A program made the position numbers and the translations under genes. The notes under the pieces were generated by a model that made no database searches, was not told the origin of the DNA, and saw nothing but the letters and a program-made list of their open reading frames with translations. Below are positions 8,151 to 16,789 of a stretch of 64,000 nucleotides of DNA, one piece after another. Numbering within the stretch: position 1 is the first letter of the stretch; each line of letters begins with the position of its first letter. The stretch is from JAJPXC01 sp964510535 (GTDB lineage Bacteria > Bacteroidota > Bacteroidia > Bacteroidales > Muribaculaceae): contig CAZECG010000009.1 in the NCBI GenBank assembly GCA_964510535.1, positions 1 through 64,000 of the forward strand, given 5' to 3'.

Positions 8151-9200
8151 AGTCTAAAAAACTTGCAGCATCCCGAGATAAAGCGTTTAACCATCCTCAC
8201 ATGACGCTTGCTATGATTAGACCGCTCTGCGAGATTGTAGATTGATGCCGCATCTTTATTCAATATTGCCGAAACTACAGAATCAGCTGTAAAATTTTCT
8301 ACGGCTTTAACATCGTTGAGCATCGTCCAATAAGGTTGCTCCAAACGCTTGGCAATAAGCGACTCAATCTCGGAACGAGTACCGACTTTATACAGAATGC
8401 GCTGTTCAATATCTGTCATTAGCACATTTTTAATTTCAATTAGCACATAATCCAAAGCTTTATGATAGCTATAACGCTCAATTGATTCCAGCTTTCGTTT
8501 GAATAGAAATTCAAGATTGTCGTATAAATAAGGATTGAAACGAGAAGTCATCCCTCCATACCGATAGGCGTAGGCCACATCGTCCATTACAAATATTTTT
8601 TTGAGATGTGGAAACAACTGCATATTGAAATAAAAATCTTCACACATATTCAACCCTGATGGCTTGAGTCCCGAAGATTTAATGACCGGCAGTTTATAGA
8701 GCATATTTGTCATATAAGTGTGGAGTTTAAACCATCCGAAAAACGACATATAATATTCGTCAAAAAGTTTAGGTTGCTCAATTAAGCCACTAACATTGTG
8801 AACGCTTTCACTCCCAATCAATCCAAACCTATCCATAACTTTTTTACGTTGAAATTCAACATAGTCAGCATCAGTATCAATTGCTATTTCTCTCGCTTTG
8901 CGAAGAATATCCTTATCAATCAACCAATCGTCGGAATCAACAAACACAATCCAGCGACCACTCGCCACGTCAATCGCCGAAAAACGGGCCGCGTCTACCC
9001 CCCCCCCGCATCTGCTTATCTATCAGCACTATACGACTATCAAGCGATTGATAACGTTTAATAATAGATAGCGAATTATCGGGCGAAGCATCGTTGACGA
9101 CTATCACTTCAAGATTTTTGTAAGTCTGTGACAGTATCGAATCTAAGCACTGAGAGAGGTAACACTCCGTATTATATACAGGAACTACAACTGAAATCAT
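8147..9200 (-). pseudogene. GT2 family glycosyltransferase, frameshifted at a G10 tract (phase-off or sequence error)
   Basis: The N-terminal part (9200 down to 8970) is a GT-A fold start: MISVVVPVYNTECYLSQCLD, then VIVVNDASPDNS, then LIDKQMR. It then enters a run of ten G on the minus strand (8998-9007) and stops after 76 residues. The rest of the enzyme continues in another frame from there to 8147, including FVDSDDW (the DxD metal site) and about 260 further residues. With nine (or twelve) G the frames join as KQMRGG-VDAARFSAID-VASGRWIVF, exactly the family pattern, so one inserted base explains the break. It is otherwise undecayed, which suggests a recent or reversible event. A promoter with perfect consensus lies 25 nt upstream of the ATG. 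The stop overlaps the ATP-grasp start. Confidence 0.85.
8998..9007. repeat. C10/G10 homopolymer tract inside the glycosyltransferase gene
   Basis: Ten C on the plus strand (G10 in the coding sense). In-frame translation of the glycosyltransferase needs a multiple of three (9 or 12). This is a possible slipped-strand phase-variation tract. Confidence 0.9.
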
Positions 9201-9225
9201 AATCTTTGAATTATTGAATAGTATG

Positions 9226-9257
9226 CAAAAGTAGCTATTAGAGTTAGCCTACTCAAA
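9226..9257 (-). promoter_or_regulatory. Consensus promoter for the glycosyltransferase / ATP-grasp pair
   Basis: On the minus strand, TTTG (9257-9254), exactly 20 nt, TACTTTTG (9233-9226). The ATG at 9200 follows 25 nt later. Expression is thus apparently intact even though the frame is broken. Confidence 0.65.
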
Positions 9258-9303
9258 GCACAAGATGTTAAAAAACATTTCAATCGGCATATCGAGAGAA
9301 GAG

Positions 9304-9335
9304 ATTGCCCAAGAGCAGAAGATTTTGTAACTTTG
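9304..9335 (+). promoter_or_regulatory. Promoter for mutL
   Basis: ATTG (9304-9307), 20 nt, TAACTTTG (9328-9335). It overlaps the alternative TTG start at 9333, which supports translation from 9369. Confidence 0.6.
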
Positions 9336-9368
9336 GAGTTGGAAACAACGAGAAAACAAGAAACAACG

Positions 9369-11249
9369 ATGAGCGACGTCATAAGATTATTACCAGACTC
9401 AGTTGCCAACCTTATTGCCGCCGGCGAAGTCATACAACGGCCGGCTTCGGTGGTGAAGGAACTGGTTGAGAACTCGGTGGATGCAGGGGCCGACAACATT
9501 CAGATTATCATTAAAGACGCAGGACGCACACTGATTCAAGTAATCGACAACGGTTGCGGTATGACACCGACTGATGCCCGTCTGGCTTTTGAACGACATG
9601 CTACATCAAAAATCAAAGTCGCCAACGACTTGTTTTCACTCCACACAATGGGATTCAGAGGCGAAGCATTGGCAACTATCGCAGCAGTGGCCGAGGTCGA
9701 CTTGCGAACTATGCCTCACGGCGAAACAATAGGCACTCGCCTTATCATCAACGACGCAAAAGTCGAAAGCCAAGAGCCGGAAGCGTGTGTTCCGGGAAGC
9801 AATATGATGGTAAAGAACTTGTTCAGCCGCCAACCCGCCCGACGTAAATTTTTGAAAAAAGACTCGGTGGAATTGTCACATATTATCCACGAGTTTGAGC
9901 GTCTCGCTTTGGTGAATCTTGATATTGAATTTACATTAATGCACAATGGCGCAGTGCTCCACAAGCTGCCGAAATCGCCGATGAAACAAAGGATAAGTGA
10001 TTTATTTGGCAAATCTGTGGGACAACAACTGATACCGGTTGAGACCGAAACTTCTATCGTTAAAATAAACGGATTCGTAGGTCTGCCCGAAAACGCGCGA
10101 CGCAGAAATGCCTTGCAATATTTTTTTGTCAATGGCCGTAATATGCGTCACCCCTACTTTCACCGTGCGGTTATGCAATGCTACGAGCAATTGATTCCAA
10201 GCGAATGTCACCCTACTTACTTTTTGAATTTCACCGTCAATCCCCAAGCAATAGATGTCAACATCCACCCGACAAAAAATGAAATAAAGTTTGAGGATGA
10301 GCAAGCGATATGGCAGATATTGGCAGCAGCCGTGAAAGAATCGCTCGGAAAATTCAATGCCGTGCCGGCTATTGACTTTGACTCGGTGGACGCTCCCGAA
10401 ATCCCGGCATTCACACCCGACACCACCGCCAATCCCTCGTTTAAACTCGATCCCACCTACAATCCGTTCAATCAACCATACACCTCCCCTACCGGTGGCA
10501 CATCAGGAAGTGCGATGAACTCATGGTCAAGGGAACGCAGGGCTGTCACCGACGACTGGGATAAACTATACCAACGATTCGAAGGCAACAAGGAAGAACT
10601 GTCAATGCCCGCCACCGAAACAAGGGAAAGCGCATTGAACTCCGATTTTCCGCCATCGGATTCGCTTGACCTCGGCACACAGAAAAGCAACATCGGTGTC
10701 ATGCAATTGCGAAACAAATATATCATAACGCCCACACATGGAGGACTTATGGTAGTCGACCAACACCGGGCACATGAGCGTATTTTGTATGACCGTTTCC
10801 TAAATATGATTGAATGTGGCACAATCACATCACAGAGCCTCATCTTTCCCGAGGCGATAGATTTAACTCCCGCCCAACACGTTATGCTCGAGAGTATAGC
10901 GCCTCAACTTTCCGAGCTAGGCTGGAACATATCTTGCTTAGGGCCAAATTCGTGGGCTATAAACGGCCAACCCACAGTCATTGAAGATAAAAACCCTATA
11001 GAAGTATTACTATCGATATTAGCCGACTTTATCGAAACGGGACAACCTATCGCAGATGAAATCGCATCGCGAACAGCACAATCACTGGCTCGCACCGCAT
11101 CAATTCAGCCCGGACAAGCGTTGAGCATCGAAGAAATGGATCGCTTGCTTAGCGATTTATTTAAGCTGTCATCGCCGGGATACACAGCTGACGGTCGCAC
11201 GGTGTTGAGTGTCATCACATACGATGACATTAATAAGCTATTTGTTTAA
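9369..11249 (+). CDS. mutL: DNA mismatch repair protein MutL
   Basis: A 626-residue MutL. The N-terminal GHKL ATPase is complete: KELVENSVDAGA (catalytic Glu, Mg-binding Asn), DNGCGM, and the TMGFRGEAL lid. A long low-complexity linker (about residues 340-430) precedes the C-terminal dimerisation domain. The endonuclease-type motif DQHA(x)2E(x)4E is present as DQHRAHERILYD (D464-D475): D, H and first E are kept, A is R and the final E is D. The usual zinc-ligand CPHGRP box is replaced by YTADGRT near the C terminus and ACR by LAR. Endonuclease activity may therefore be altered; alternatively this is the normal form in the phylum. The start at 9369 is chosen over 9333 because the latter is inside the promoter. 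Confidence 0.95.
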   Translation: MSDVIRLLPDSVANLIAAGEVIQRPASVVKELVENSVDAGADNIQIIIKDAGRTLIQVIDNGCGMTPTDARLAFERHATSKIKVANDLFSLHTMGFRGEALATIAAVAEVDLRTMPHGETIGTRLIINDAKVESQEPEACVPGSNMMVKNLFSRQPARRKFLKKDSVELSHIIHEFERLALVNLDIEFTLMHNGAVLHKLPKSPMKQRISDLFGKSVGQQLIPVETETSIVKINGFVGLPENARRRNALQYFFVNGRNMRHPYFHRAVMQCYEQLIPSECHPTYFLNFTVNPQAIDVNIHPTKNEIKFEDEQAIWQILAAAVKESLGKFNAVPAIDFDSVDAPEIPAFTPDTTANPSFKLDPTYNPFNQPYTSPTGGTSGSAMNSWSRERRAVTDDWDKLYQRFEGNKEELSMPATETRESALNSDFPPSDSLDLGTQKSNIGVMQLRNKYIITPTHGGLMVVDQHRAHERILYDRFLNMIECGTITSQSLIFPEAIDLTPAQHVMLESIAPQLSELGWNISCLGPNSWAINGQPTVIEDKNPIEVLLSILADFIETGQPIADEIASRTAQSLARTASIQPGQALSIEEMDRLLSDLFKLSSPGYTADGRTVLSVITYDDINKLFV

Positions 11250-11274
11250 CAACAGGGCGAATAGAGCGACTAAA

Positions 11275-12162
11275 TTAAATAGAAAAATTTGTTTTGCGGT
11301 AATCACGCGGCGACTTGCCGGTGTGGTGTTTAAAGTATTTTCCGAAAAATGATTGGTTAGGAAATTTAAGATCGCCACTGATTTCCTGGATGGACTTATC
11401 GCTATCTGAGAGCATCATTTTTGCAGTCATAATAACATAATAATCAATCCATTCGCCAGCCGTACGTCCGCTAATTTCCTTTACGACGGTAGAAAGATGT
11501 TTTGCTGTAACACACATTTTATCGGAATAGAAACCAATGCTGCGCTCACTGCGATGATGGCGTTCAACGAGTGTGAGAAATCTATAAAACAGCTCTTCAC
11601 TGCGTTTATGTCCACCTAATGACGGTGCCCCGAGATGAGCCGCATAAATTCCTAACGTTTCATAAAGAATGGCTTCGCCCAATCGTTTAACAACCATCTC
11701 AGAACAGCTGTCGGCTCGGTCGTTGAGTTTACGCAACAACAAGTCGTGAAACATAGTCTGCGTAGCCACTTCTTCGGGCGTGATACCTATGACGGGGTTG
11801 TTTCTAAAGTTCATGAAACATATAACCACCCGCGACATATGAGGCAAAATGCGCGATATGACTTTCATCGGTACAAAAACGGAAAAGCCCTTAAAATCGT
11901 CAGTTGCTTTGTAGCCTGAAATTTTGTGTCCGGGGGCTAACACCATCATAGTGTTGGACTTGATGACATAAGATGTCATATCTACATCGAGACGCAATTC
12001 CCCTTGAACACCGACGATGGAAATCACCGAGCTGGTCTTTAAGGGGAACTTGAAATTTTTCAGCATCTCAACGCTGCTTATCACCGTCAACTGTGAGGCA
12101 CTATTATTCTCTACCGACAAATTCCGGGTAGACGGGCCGAATATCTCAGTTAACGACAACAT
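11275..12162 (-). CDS. AraC family transcriptional regulator
   Basis: A 295-residue protein with an N-terminal cupin-like sensor half (VISIVGVQGELRLDVDMTSYVIKSNTMMVLAPGH) and a C-terminal AraC/XylS double helix-turn-helix (about residues 195-290). The second HTH carries the signature SIQEISGDLKFPNQSFFGKYFKHHTGKSPRDYR. It is a typical Bacteroidales one-component regulator whose ligand and targets are unknown. It converges with mutL and sits 25 nt downstream of alaS in the same orientation, without a clear promoter in the gap, so it could be expressed from the alaS transcript. Confidence 0.9.
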   Translation of the reverse strand: MLSLTEIFGPSTRNLSVENNSASQLTVISSVEMLKNFKFPLKTSSVISIVGVQGELRLDVDMTSYVIKSNTMMVLAPGHKISGYKATDDFKGFSVFVPMKVISRILPHMSRVVICFMNFRNNPVIGITPEEVATQTMFHDLLLRKLNDRADSCSEMVVKRLGEAILYETLGIYAAHLGAPSLGGHKRSEELFYRFLTLVERHHRSERSIGFYSDKMCVTAKHLSTVVKEISGRTAGEWIDYYVIMTAKMMLSDSDKSIQEISGDLKFPNQSFFGKYFKHHTGKSPRDYRKTNFSI

Positions 12163-12187
12163 AACAGCACGTTTATCTCGTAAGCTC

Positions 12188-14803
12188 TCAGAGCAAGTCT
12201 TTCAATTTTTGTTCGGCAACCTTGATGTTGTCGGCATCTTTACCTCCGGCCTGCGCAAATCCCGGTTGACCACCGCCGCCACCTTTAATCAGTTTAGCAG
12301 CCTCGCGCACCATAAGCGAAGCGTTGCGTCCTGCCTTAACAAGGTCTTCGGTGAGCATAACGGTCAATAACGGTTTGCCTAAAGCATCAGTTGTAGCTGC
12401 AATAAAAGCGGTGTTTTCAGGCGAGAGCGCACGCACTTTAAATGCGACATTTTTGACAATCTCAGGCACTCTGATTCCACTAAGCACAACGGTCTTGACA
12501 TCATTAATCATCACAGGCTTTTCGAGCAAGCGATTAGACAAGATTTCGACACGCTCGTTCATATATTCCTCAGCCTGCTTACGCAAGTCGGCATTATCCT
12601 CAATTGATTTGCGGAGAGTCTGTATGAGATTAGGGGCGTTGTTAAACATCGCCGCAATCTCTTTAAGAGTACCCGCCAATTCTTCAAAAGCCGCCTCGAC
12701 TCGTTCGCCAGTTATGGCTTCAATACGTCTCACGCCGGCAGCAATGCTGCTTTCAGATACGATTTTAATCATACCGATGTTGCCGGTATTGTCGACGTGG
12801 GTACCACCGCAAAGTTCGACTGAATCGCCATACTTGATGACTCTCACCTCGTCGCCATATTTCTCCCCGAAGAGAGCCATTGCGCCCATTGCTTTAGCCT
12901 CTAATATGGGCACAGAGCGGCGTTCGTCACGAGCGATAGCCTGACGCACCTTTGCATTGGCGAGACGTTCGACCTTAGAGATTTCCTCGGGAGTAAGTTT
13001 TTGGAAATGCGAGAAGTCAAAACGCAACACATCAGGAGATACGAACGAACCGCGCTGCTCGACATGTGTTCCAAGCACCTCTCTCAACGCTTCGTGTAAC
13101 AAGTGCGTAGCTGTGTGATTGCAAGATGTCGCAAGACGAGCCGTCTCATTTATGCGAGCCTCAAACGTGGCGTTTATATCTTTTGGCAACGACTTTGTCA
13201 GATGCACACCAACGCCGTTTTCGCGTTTAGTGTCGTATATCTCAATCACCTCATCATCAGTCGAGAGCGTGCCGCAGTCACCTACCTGACCACCCATCTC
13301 GGCATAAAATGGAGTCACATTGAGTATAATCTGATAATACTCCTTGTTTTTCTGCTTCATTTTGCGGTAACGAAGTATTTGAGCCGGGGTGGATGTAATA
13401 TCATATCCGACAAATTCCTGCTCACCATCTCTTACCGTAATCCAGTCGCCGGTTTCGACAGCTGCGGCGTTGCGCGCTCTCGTTTTTTGAGCGTCCATCT
13501 CTTTGGCAAAACCCTCGTGGTCAAGTGTCAGACCCTTCTCTTTCAAAATAAGCTCGGTCAAGTCCAACGGGAATCCATAAGTGTCATAAAGTACAAACGC
13601 CTGTTGTCCTGAGATTTGAGTTTTACCCTCGTTCTTTGTAGCCTCAATGGCATTTTCGAGCAAATGTATTCCATTTTCAAGAGTGCGCAAGAACGAGTCT
13701 TCCTCCTCTTTAATCACTTTCATGATAAGCTCACGCTGCTGGGCAATTTCGGGATAAGCCTCACCCATGCTTTCAATAAGCGTGTCGACTAATCGATACA
13801 TAAACGCCTGCTTCTGTCCAAGGAATGTGTAGGCGTAGCGGATGGCTCGACGCTGTATACGGCGTATCACATAGCCTGCTTTTGCATTACCGGGCAGCTG
13901 TGAGTCGGCGATAGAGAATGCGATGGTGCGCACATGGTCGGCGATAACCCTCATCGCAACATCCACATCGTTGTTTTCTCCATATTTTTTACCCGAGAGA
14001 GCTGCAATCGTGTTGATGAGCGGAGTGAAAACGTCGGTATCGTAGTTAGACGTTTTGCCCTGAAGAGCCATACATAGGCGTTCAAAGCCCATACCTGTAT
14101 CGATGACCTTGGCTGGCAGCGGCTCAAGCGACCCGTCGGCCTTGCGGTTATATTGCATGAATACGAGATTCCAAATCTCTATCACTTGAGGATGGTCATG
14201 ATTGACAAGATCAGCACCGGCTATTTCGGCACGTTCAGCATCGTTTCTCAAATCAATATGAATTTCAGAGCAGGGACCGCAAGGGCCGGTATCACCCATT
14301 TCCCAGAAATTATCATGCTTGTTACCGTTAATTATGTGCGATGCCGGCAGATGTTTCTCCCATATGGCAGCGGCTTCGTCGTCGCGAGAAAGGCCTTCGG
14401 AAGGCGAACCCTCAAAGACTGTTGCATAAAGTCTTTCGGGGTCAAGTTTCAAAACATCGACGAGATATTCCCACGCCCAGTCAATAGCCTCTTTTTTAAA
14501 ATAATCACCAAAGGACCAGTTGCCCAGCATTTCAAACATCGTGTGATGATATGTATCATGTCCCACTTCTTCGAGGTCGTTGTGTTTACCGCTCACGCGC
14601 AGACATTTCTGGGAGTCGGCTACCCGCTGATATTTCGCAACCGCATTGCCGAGAATTATATCTTTGAACTGGTTCATACCGGCGTTTGTGAACATCAATG
14701 TCGGGTCATCTTTAATAACCATTGGAGCCGAGGGGACTATCTGGTGTCCCTTGCTTCGGAAGAACTCCTTGAACGACTCTCGAATTTCCTTTGCTGTGAG
14801 CAT
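12188..14803 (-). CDS. alaS: Alanyl-tRNA synthetase
   Basis: An 871-residue class II enzyme charging tRNA-Ala. The N-terminal catalytic core shows FFRSKGHQIVPSAPMVIKDDPTLMFTNAGMNQFKD and the GPCGPCSEIH motif. The editing domain carries the zinc-binding HTATHLLHEAL and VELCGGTHV motifs for clearing mischarged Ser/Gly. The C-terminal DHHA1 region has the KGGGGGQPGFAQAGG glycine-rich loop. Length is as expected. A consensus promoter about 80 nt upstream overlaps the control region of the divergent MerR gene. The AraC gene follows closely and may be read through. Confidence 0.98.
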   Translation of the reverse strand: MLTAKEIRESFKEFFRSKGHQIVPSAPMVIKDDPTLMFTNAGMNQFKDIILGNAVAKYQRVADSQKCLRVSGKHNDLEEVGHDTYHHTMFEMLGNWSFGDYFKKEAIDWAWEYLVDVLKLDPERLYATVFEGSPSEGLSRDDEAAAIWEKHLPASHIINGNKHDNFWEMGDTGPCGPCSEIHIDLRNDAERAEIAGADLVNHDHPQVIEIWNLVFMQYNRKADGSLEPLPAKVIDTGMGFERLCMALQGKTSNYDTDVFTPLINTIAALSGKKYGENNDVDVAMRVIADHVRTIAFSIADSQLPGNAKAGYVIRRIQRRAIRYAYTFLGQKQAFMYRLVDTLIESMGEAYPEIAQQRELIMKVIKEEEDSFLRTLENGIHLLENAIEATKNEGKTQISGQQAFVLYDTYGFPLDLTELILKEKGLTLDHEGFAKEMDAQKTRARNAAAVETGDWITVRDGEQEFVGYDITSTPAQILRYRKMKQKNKEYYQIILNVTPFYAEMGGQVGDCGTLSTDDEVIEIYDTKRENGVGVHLTKSLPKDINATFEARINETARLATSCNHTATHLLHEALREVLGTHVEQRGSFVSPDVLRFDFSHFQKLTPEEISKVERLANAKVRQAIARDERRSVPILEAKAMGAMALFGEKYGDEVRVIKYGDSVELCGGTHVDNTGNIGMIKIVSESSIAAGVRRIEAITGERVEAAFEELAGTLKEIAAMFNNAPNLIQTLRKSIEDNADLRKQAEEYMNERVEILSNRLLEKPVMINDVKTVVLSGIRVPEIVKNVAFKVRALSPENTAFIAATTDALGKPLLTVMLTEDLVKAGRNASLMVREAAKLIKGGGGGQPGFAQAGGKDADNIKVAEQKLKDLL

Positions 14804-14880
14804 ATTTTGATTGGTTAAGTAGTTATATATTCGTATAATAAATTAATGCCTTACAGGCAATCTTTAATCCAATTAATCCA

Positions 14881-14912
14881 CAAAATTACTGCGATTTTAT
14901 TATTTTTGCAAA
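14881..14912 (-). promoter_or_regulatory. Consensus promoter for alaS
   Basis: On the minus strand, TTTG (14912-14909), 20 nt, TAATTTTG (14888-14881). It leaves a leader of about 70 nt containing a small hairpin (TGCC-TTACA-GGCA, about 14847-14859). A TATTTTTG box facing merR (14901-14908) overlaps it. Confidence 0.65.
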
Positions 14913-14941
14913 AATAAAGCGACTAAACGATTTCACACGTC

Positions 14942-15289
14942 ATGACCGATACTTTGCAAAAAAAATATTACAAAATCAGCGAAGTTGCCGAGATTCTTTC
15001 CATCCCGGCCTCGACGCTGCGTTTTTGGGAACGGCATTTCACAATCATCAGCCCAAAACGCAACGACCGCGGCACCCGGTTTTACACACCGACAGATGTC
15101 GAAACAATCAAGATGGTATATTTTCTTGTAAAAGAAAAAGGATTGAAACTCGATGCAGCACAGCAACAAATCAAACGGAATCGCACAGGAATAGAGCGCA
15201 AGTCACAAGCCATCGAACGGCTCAAATCGGTCAAATCCACACTCCAGCAAATGCTCGACGCTTTAAACGAAAAGAGAATGCGAATGTGA
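14942..15289 (+). CDS. MerR family transcriptional regulator
   Basis: A 115-residue protein with a MerR winged HTH (YYKISEVAEILSIPASTLRFWERHF, then RNDRGTRFYTPTDVETIKMV) and a short C-terminal coiled coil (about residues 70-110, IERLKSVKSTLQQMLDAL) for dimerisation. It has no effector-binding domain and no cysteine cluster, so it is of the small Bacteroidetes MerR type with no predicted metal or drug ligand. It is divergent from alaS. Its TGA stop is followed immediately by an C11A8 homopolymer, then by a strong bidirectional terminator. Confidence 0.9.
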   Translation: MTDTLQKKYYKISEVAEILSIPASTLRFWERHFTIISPKRNDRGTRFYTPTDVETIKMVYFLVKEKGLKLDAAQQQIKRNRTGIERKSQAIERLKSVKSTLQQMLDALNEKRMRM

Positions 15290-15308
15290 CCCCCCCCCCC
15301 AAAAAAAA
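15290..15308. repeat. C11A8 compound homopolymer directly after the MerR stop codon
   Basis: Eleven C (15290-15300) followed by eight A (15301-15308). It is outside coding sequence, in the 3' untranslated region. Confidence 0.9.
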
Positions 15309-15328
15309 CGACAAATCATCTTTCGGCA

Positions 15329-15386
15329 CATAGACATAAAAAATAAAAGACCCTCGCTAAAGGGTCTTTTATTTTTTATGTCTATG
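15329..15386. terminator. Long perfect hairpin, bidirectional terminator between merR and the OmpA gene
   Basis: A perfect 26-bp inverted repeat (15329-15354 and 15361-15386) with a 6-nt loop CGCTAA. The core ACCCT/AGGGT stem is flanked by A/T-rich arms, giving a T-rich tail on both strands. The genes converge here, so it should stop both transcripts. Confidence 0.9.
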
Positions 15387-15391
15387 AAACG

Positions 15392-16609
15392 TTAGTTTGC
15401 TTCTTCAATAGTAACCGCACGGTCAAGAGCGACATATTTTTCGCCCAAATCGCAAAGGTTTCCGGCATTGATGGTAGCTTGTAGCTGAGATGCGGGAACA
15501 CCACACTTCAACAGATACTTCTCAACACCATTCACACGATTGTGGCGCAGACGTGTGTTAATCTTATCGTTACCGGTATAGTTATCAGCCCAACCAGTCA
15601 AGACATACTTCTTATCGGGATTGCTCTTCATAACTTCAGCGACAGCCTTAAGAACAGACGCATCAGTACGGCCAATCTTAGATACGTTGATTGGATAATA
15701 TACGGTAGCCAATGGGCCTTTCTCAACGACGGGGGCGGGTTCAGGTTTATCAAGACAATCCTGAAGCTGCTTTTCAAGATCAGCTATGCGCGCATCGGCA
15801 GCCTGAAGACGGGCAACATAAGCATCGCAATTCTCGGGTTCGGGGCAAACGGGAACAATAGGATGACTCCATTCACGCTTCTTGAACAGATAAGTTACGC
15901 CGAGGTAAGCTTGGAGACTATAAGCTGTCTTGTTCCAACCGTAACCATCTTCATTGGGGTGGTTATCGATACCGTTGAAACGGAGGTCGAGCGACAGTTG
16001 GACTTGTTTCGACACATTCAGGCTGTTAATTACACCGGCACGGAATGCGAGGATACGATCATGCATATTTTTCCAACCTTTAGAATTGCCATCAGCGTTA
16101 TACTCTTTGGCAAAAGTCCAATAACCGCCGCCACCGGCATAAACGGTTAAGTTATATTTGCGCCCGGGCTTATATCCACATACCCAGTTAGTGACATTCA
16201 ACATCACATCAAACACGGGGCCAACCTCCGAGAACACCTGCTTGTAATAGCCATTCACCATAGGCTCATCGGGACGAACACCGGGGACATTGTTAATCTC
16301 AGAAAGTCCTTTTGACTTAAACCAGTTTACACCGGCACGGACACCCAATAACGGCGAGAACCATTTACCGACATAAATAGACGCAGCAGGCTCCCAACGG
16401 TCCATGAAATCACGTTCTGAGGCGTTAGGCGACAAGTAGACTCCTGCACCGCCTTCACCCGTAACAAACCAATTGTCTTTAAATTGGTTGAAAAGCCAAC
16501 CCTGCGATGGGTCTTCAACATAAGTAATCTCTTGCGCATTTTCCTGTGCCATAAGCGATTGACTCAACGCTACGACACATAAGCATACTAATAGAGTAAA
16601 CTTTTTCAT
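15392..16609 (-). CDS. OmpA family outer-membrane porin/peptidoglycan anchor
   Basis: A 405-residue protein with a signal peptide (MKKFTLLVCLCVVALSQSLMAQ), a beta-barrel-like N-terminal domain (about residues 40-250) rich in alternating aromatic strands (YVGKWFSPLLGVRAGVNWF), and a linker with a Cys cluster (VCPEPENCDAY) plus a short coiled coil. The C-terminal OmpA-like domain (about residues 300-400) retains the peptidoglycan-binding Asp and Arg in LTGWADNYTGN and LRHNRVNGVEKYL. It would span the outer membrane and tether it to the wall. Same architecture as the protein at 25810, but sequences differ clearly. Ends at a strong bidirectional terminator. Confidence 0.92.
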   Translation of the reverse strand: MKKFTLLVCLCVVALSQSLMAQENAQEITYVEDPSQGWLFNQFKDNWFVTGEGGAGVYLSPNASERDFMDRWEPAASIYVGKWFSPLLGVRAGVNWFKSKGLSEINNVPGVRPDEPMVNGYYKQVFSEVGPVFDVMLNVTNWVCGYKPGRKYNLTVYAGGGGYWTFAKEYNADGNSKGWKNMHDRILAFRAGVINSLNVSKQVQLSLDLRFNGIDNHPNEDGYGWNKTAYSLQAYLGVTYLFKKREWSHPIVPVCPEPENCDAYVARLQAADARIADLEKQLQDCLDKPEPAPVVEKGPLATVYYPINVSKIGRTDASVLKAVAEVMKSNPDKKYVLTGWADNYTGNDKINTRLRHNRVNGVEKYLLKCGVPASQLQATINAGNLCDLGEKYVALDRAVTIEEAN

Positions 16610-16789
16610 ATATGAATTAATATTTAAGTATTTTCTAACCTTAAATTATTATAATTTGCCGCTAAGATACGAATTTTTCCTTATATTTAAGCGATTACCA
16701 CAAAATTATTTAAAAGCACAGCGGGACCCGGCGTCAATTTTAACGCAATTTAACAACAGATCCCGCTTTTAGGTTAGCACTCAATTTAT

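Noticed and set aside
8147..9200. Two separate small genes at 8147-8968 and 8970-9200
   Set aside because: Both are halves of one GT2 enzyme; the join at the G tract restores the family sequence exactly.
13103..13612. Long plus-strand ORF (169 codons) inside alaS
   Set aside because: Antisense to a certain gene; composition is that of a shadow frame and it shows no domain or start context.
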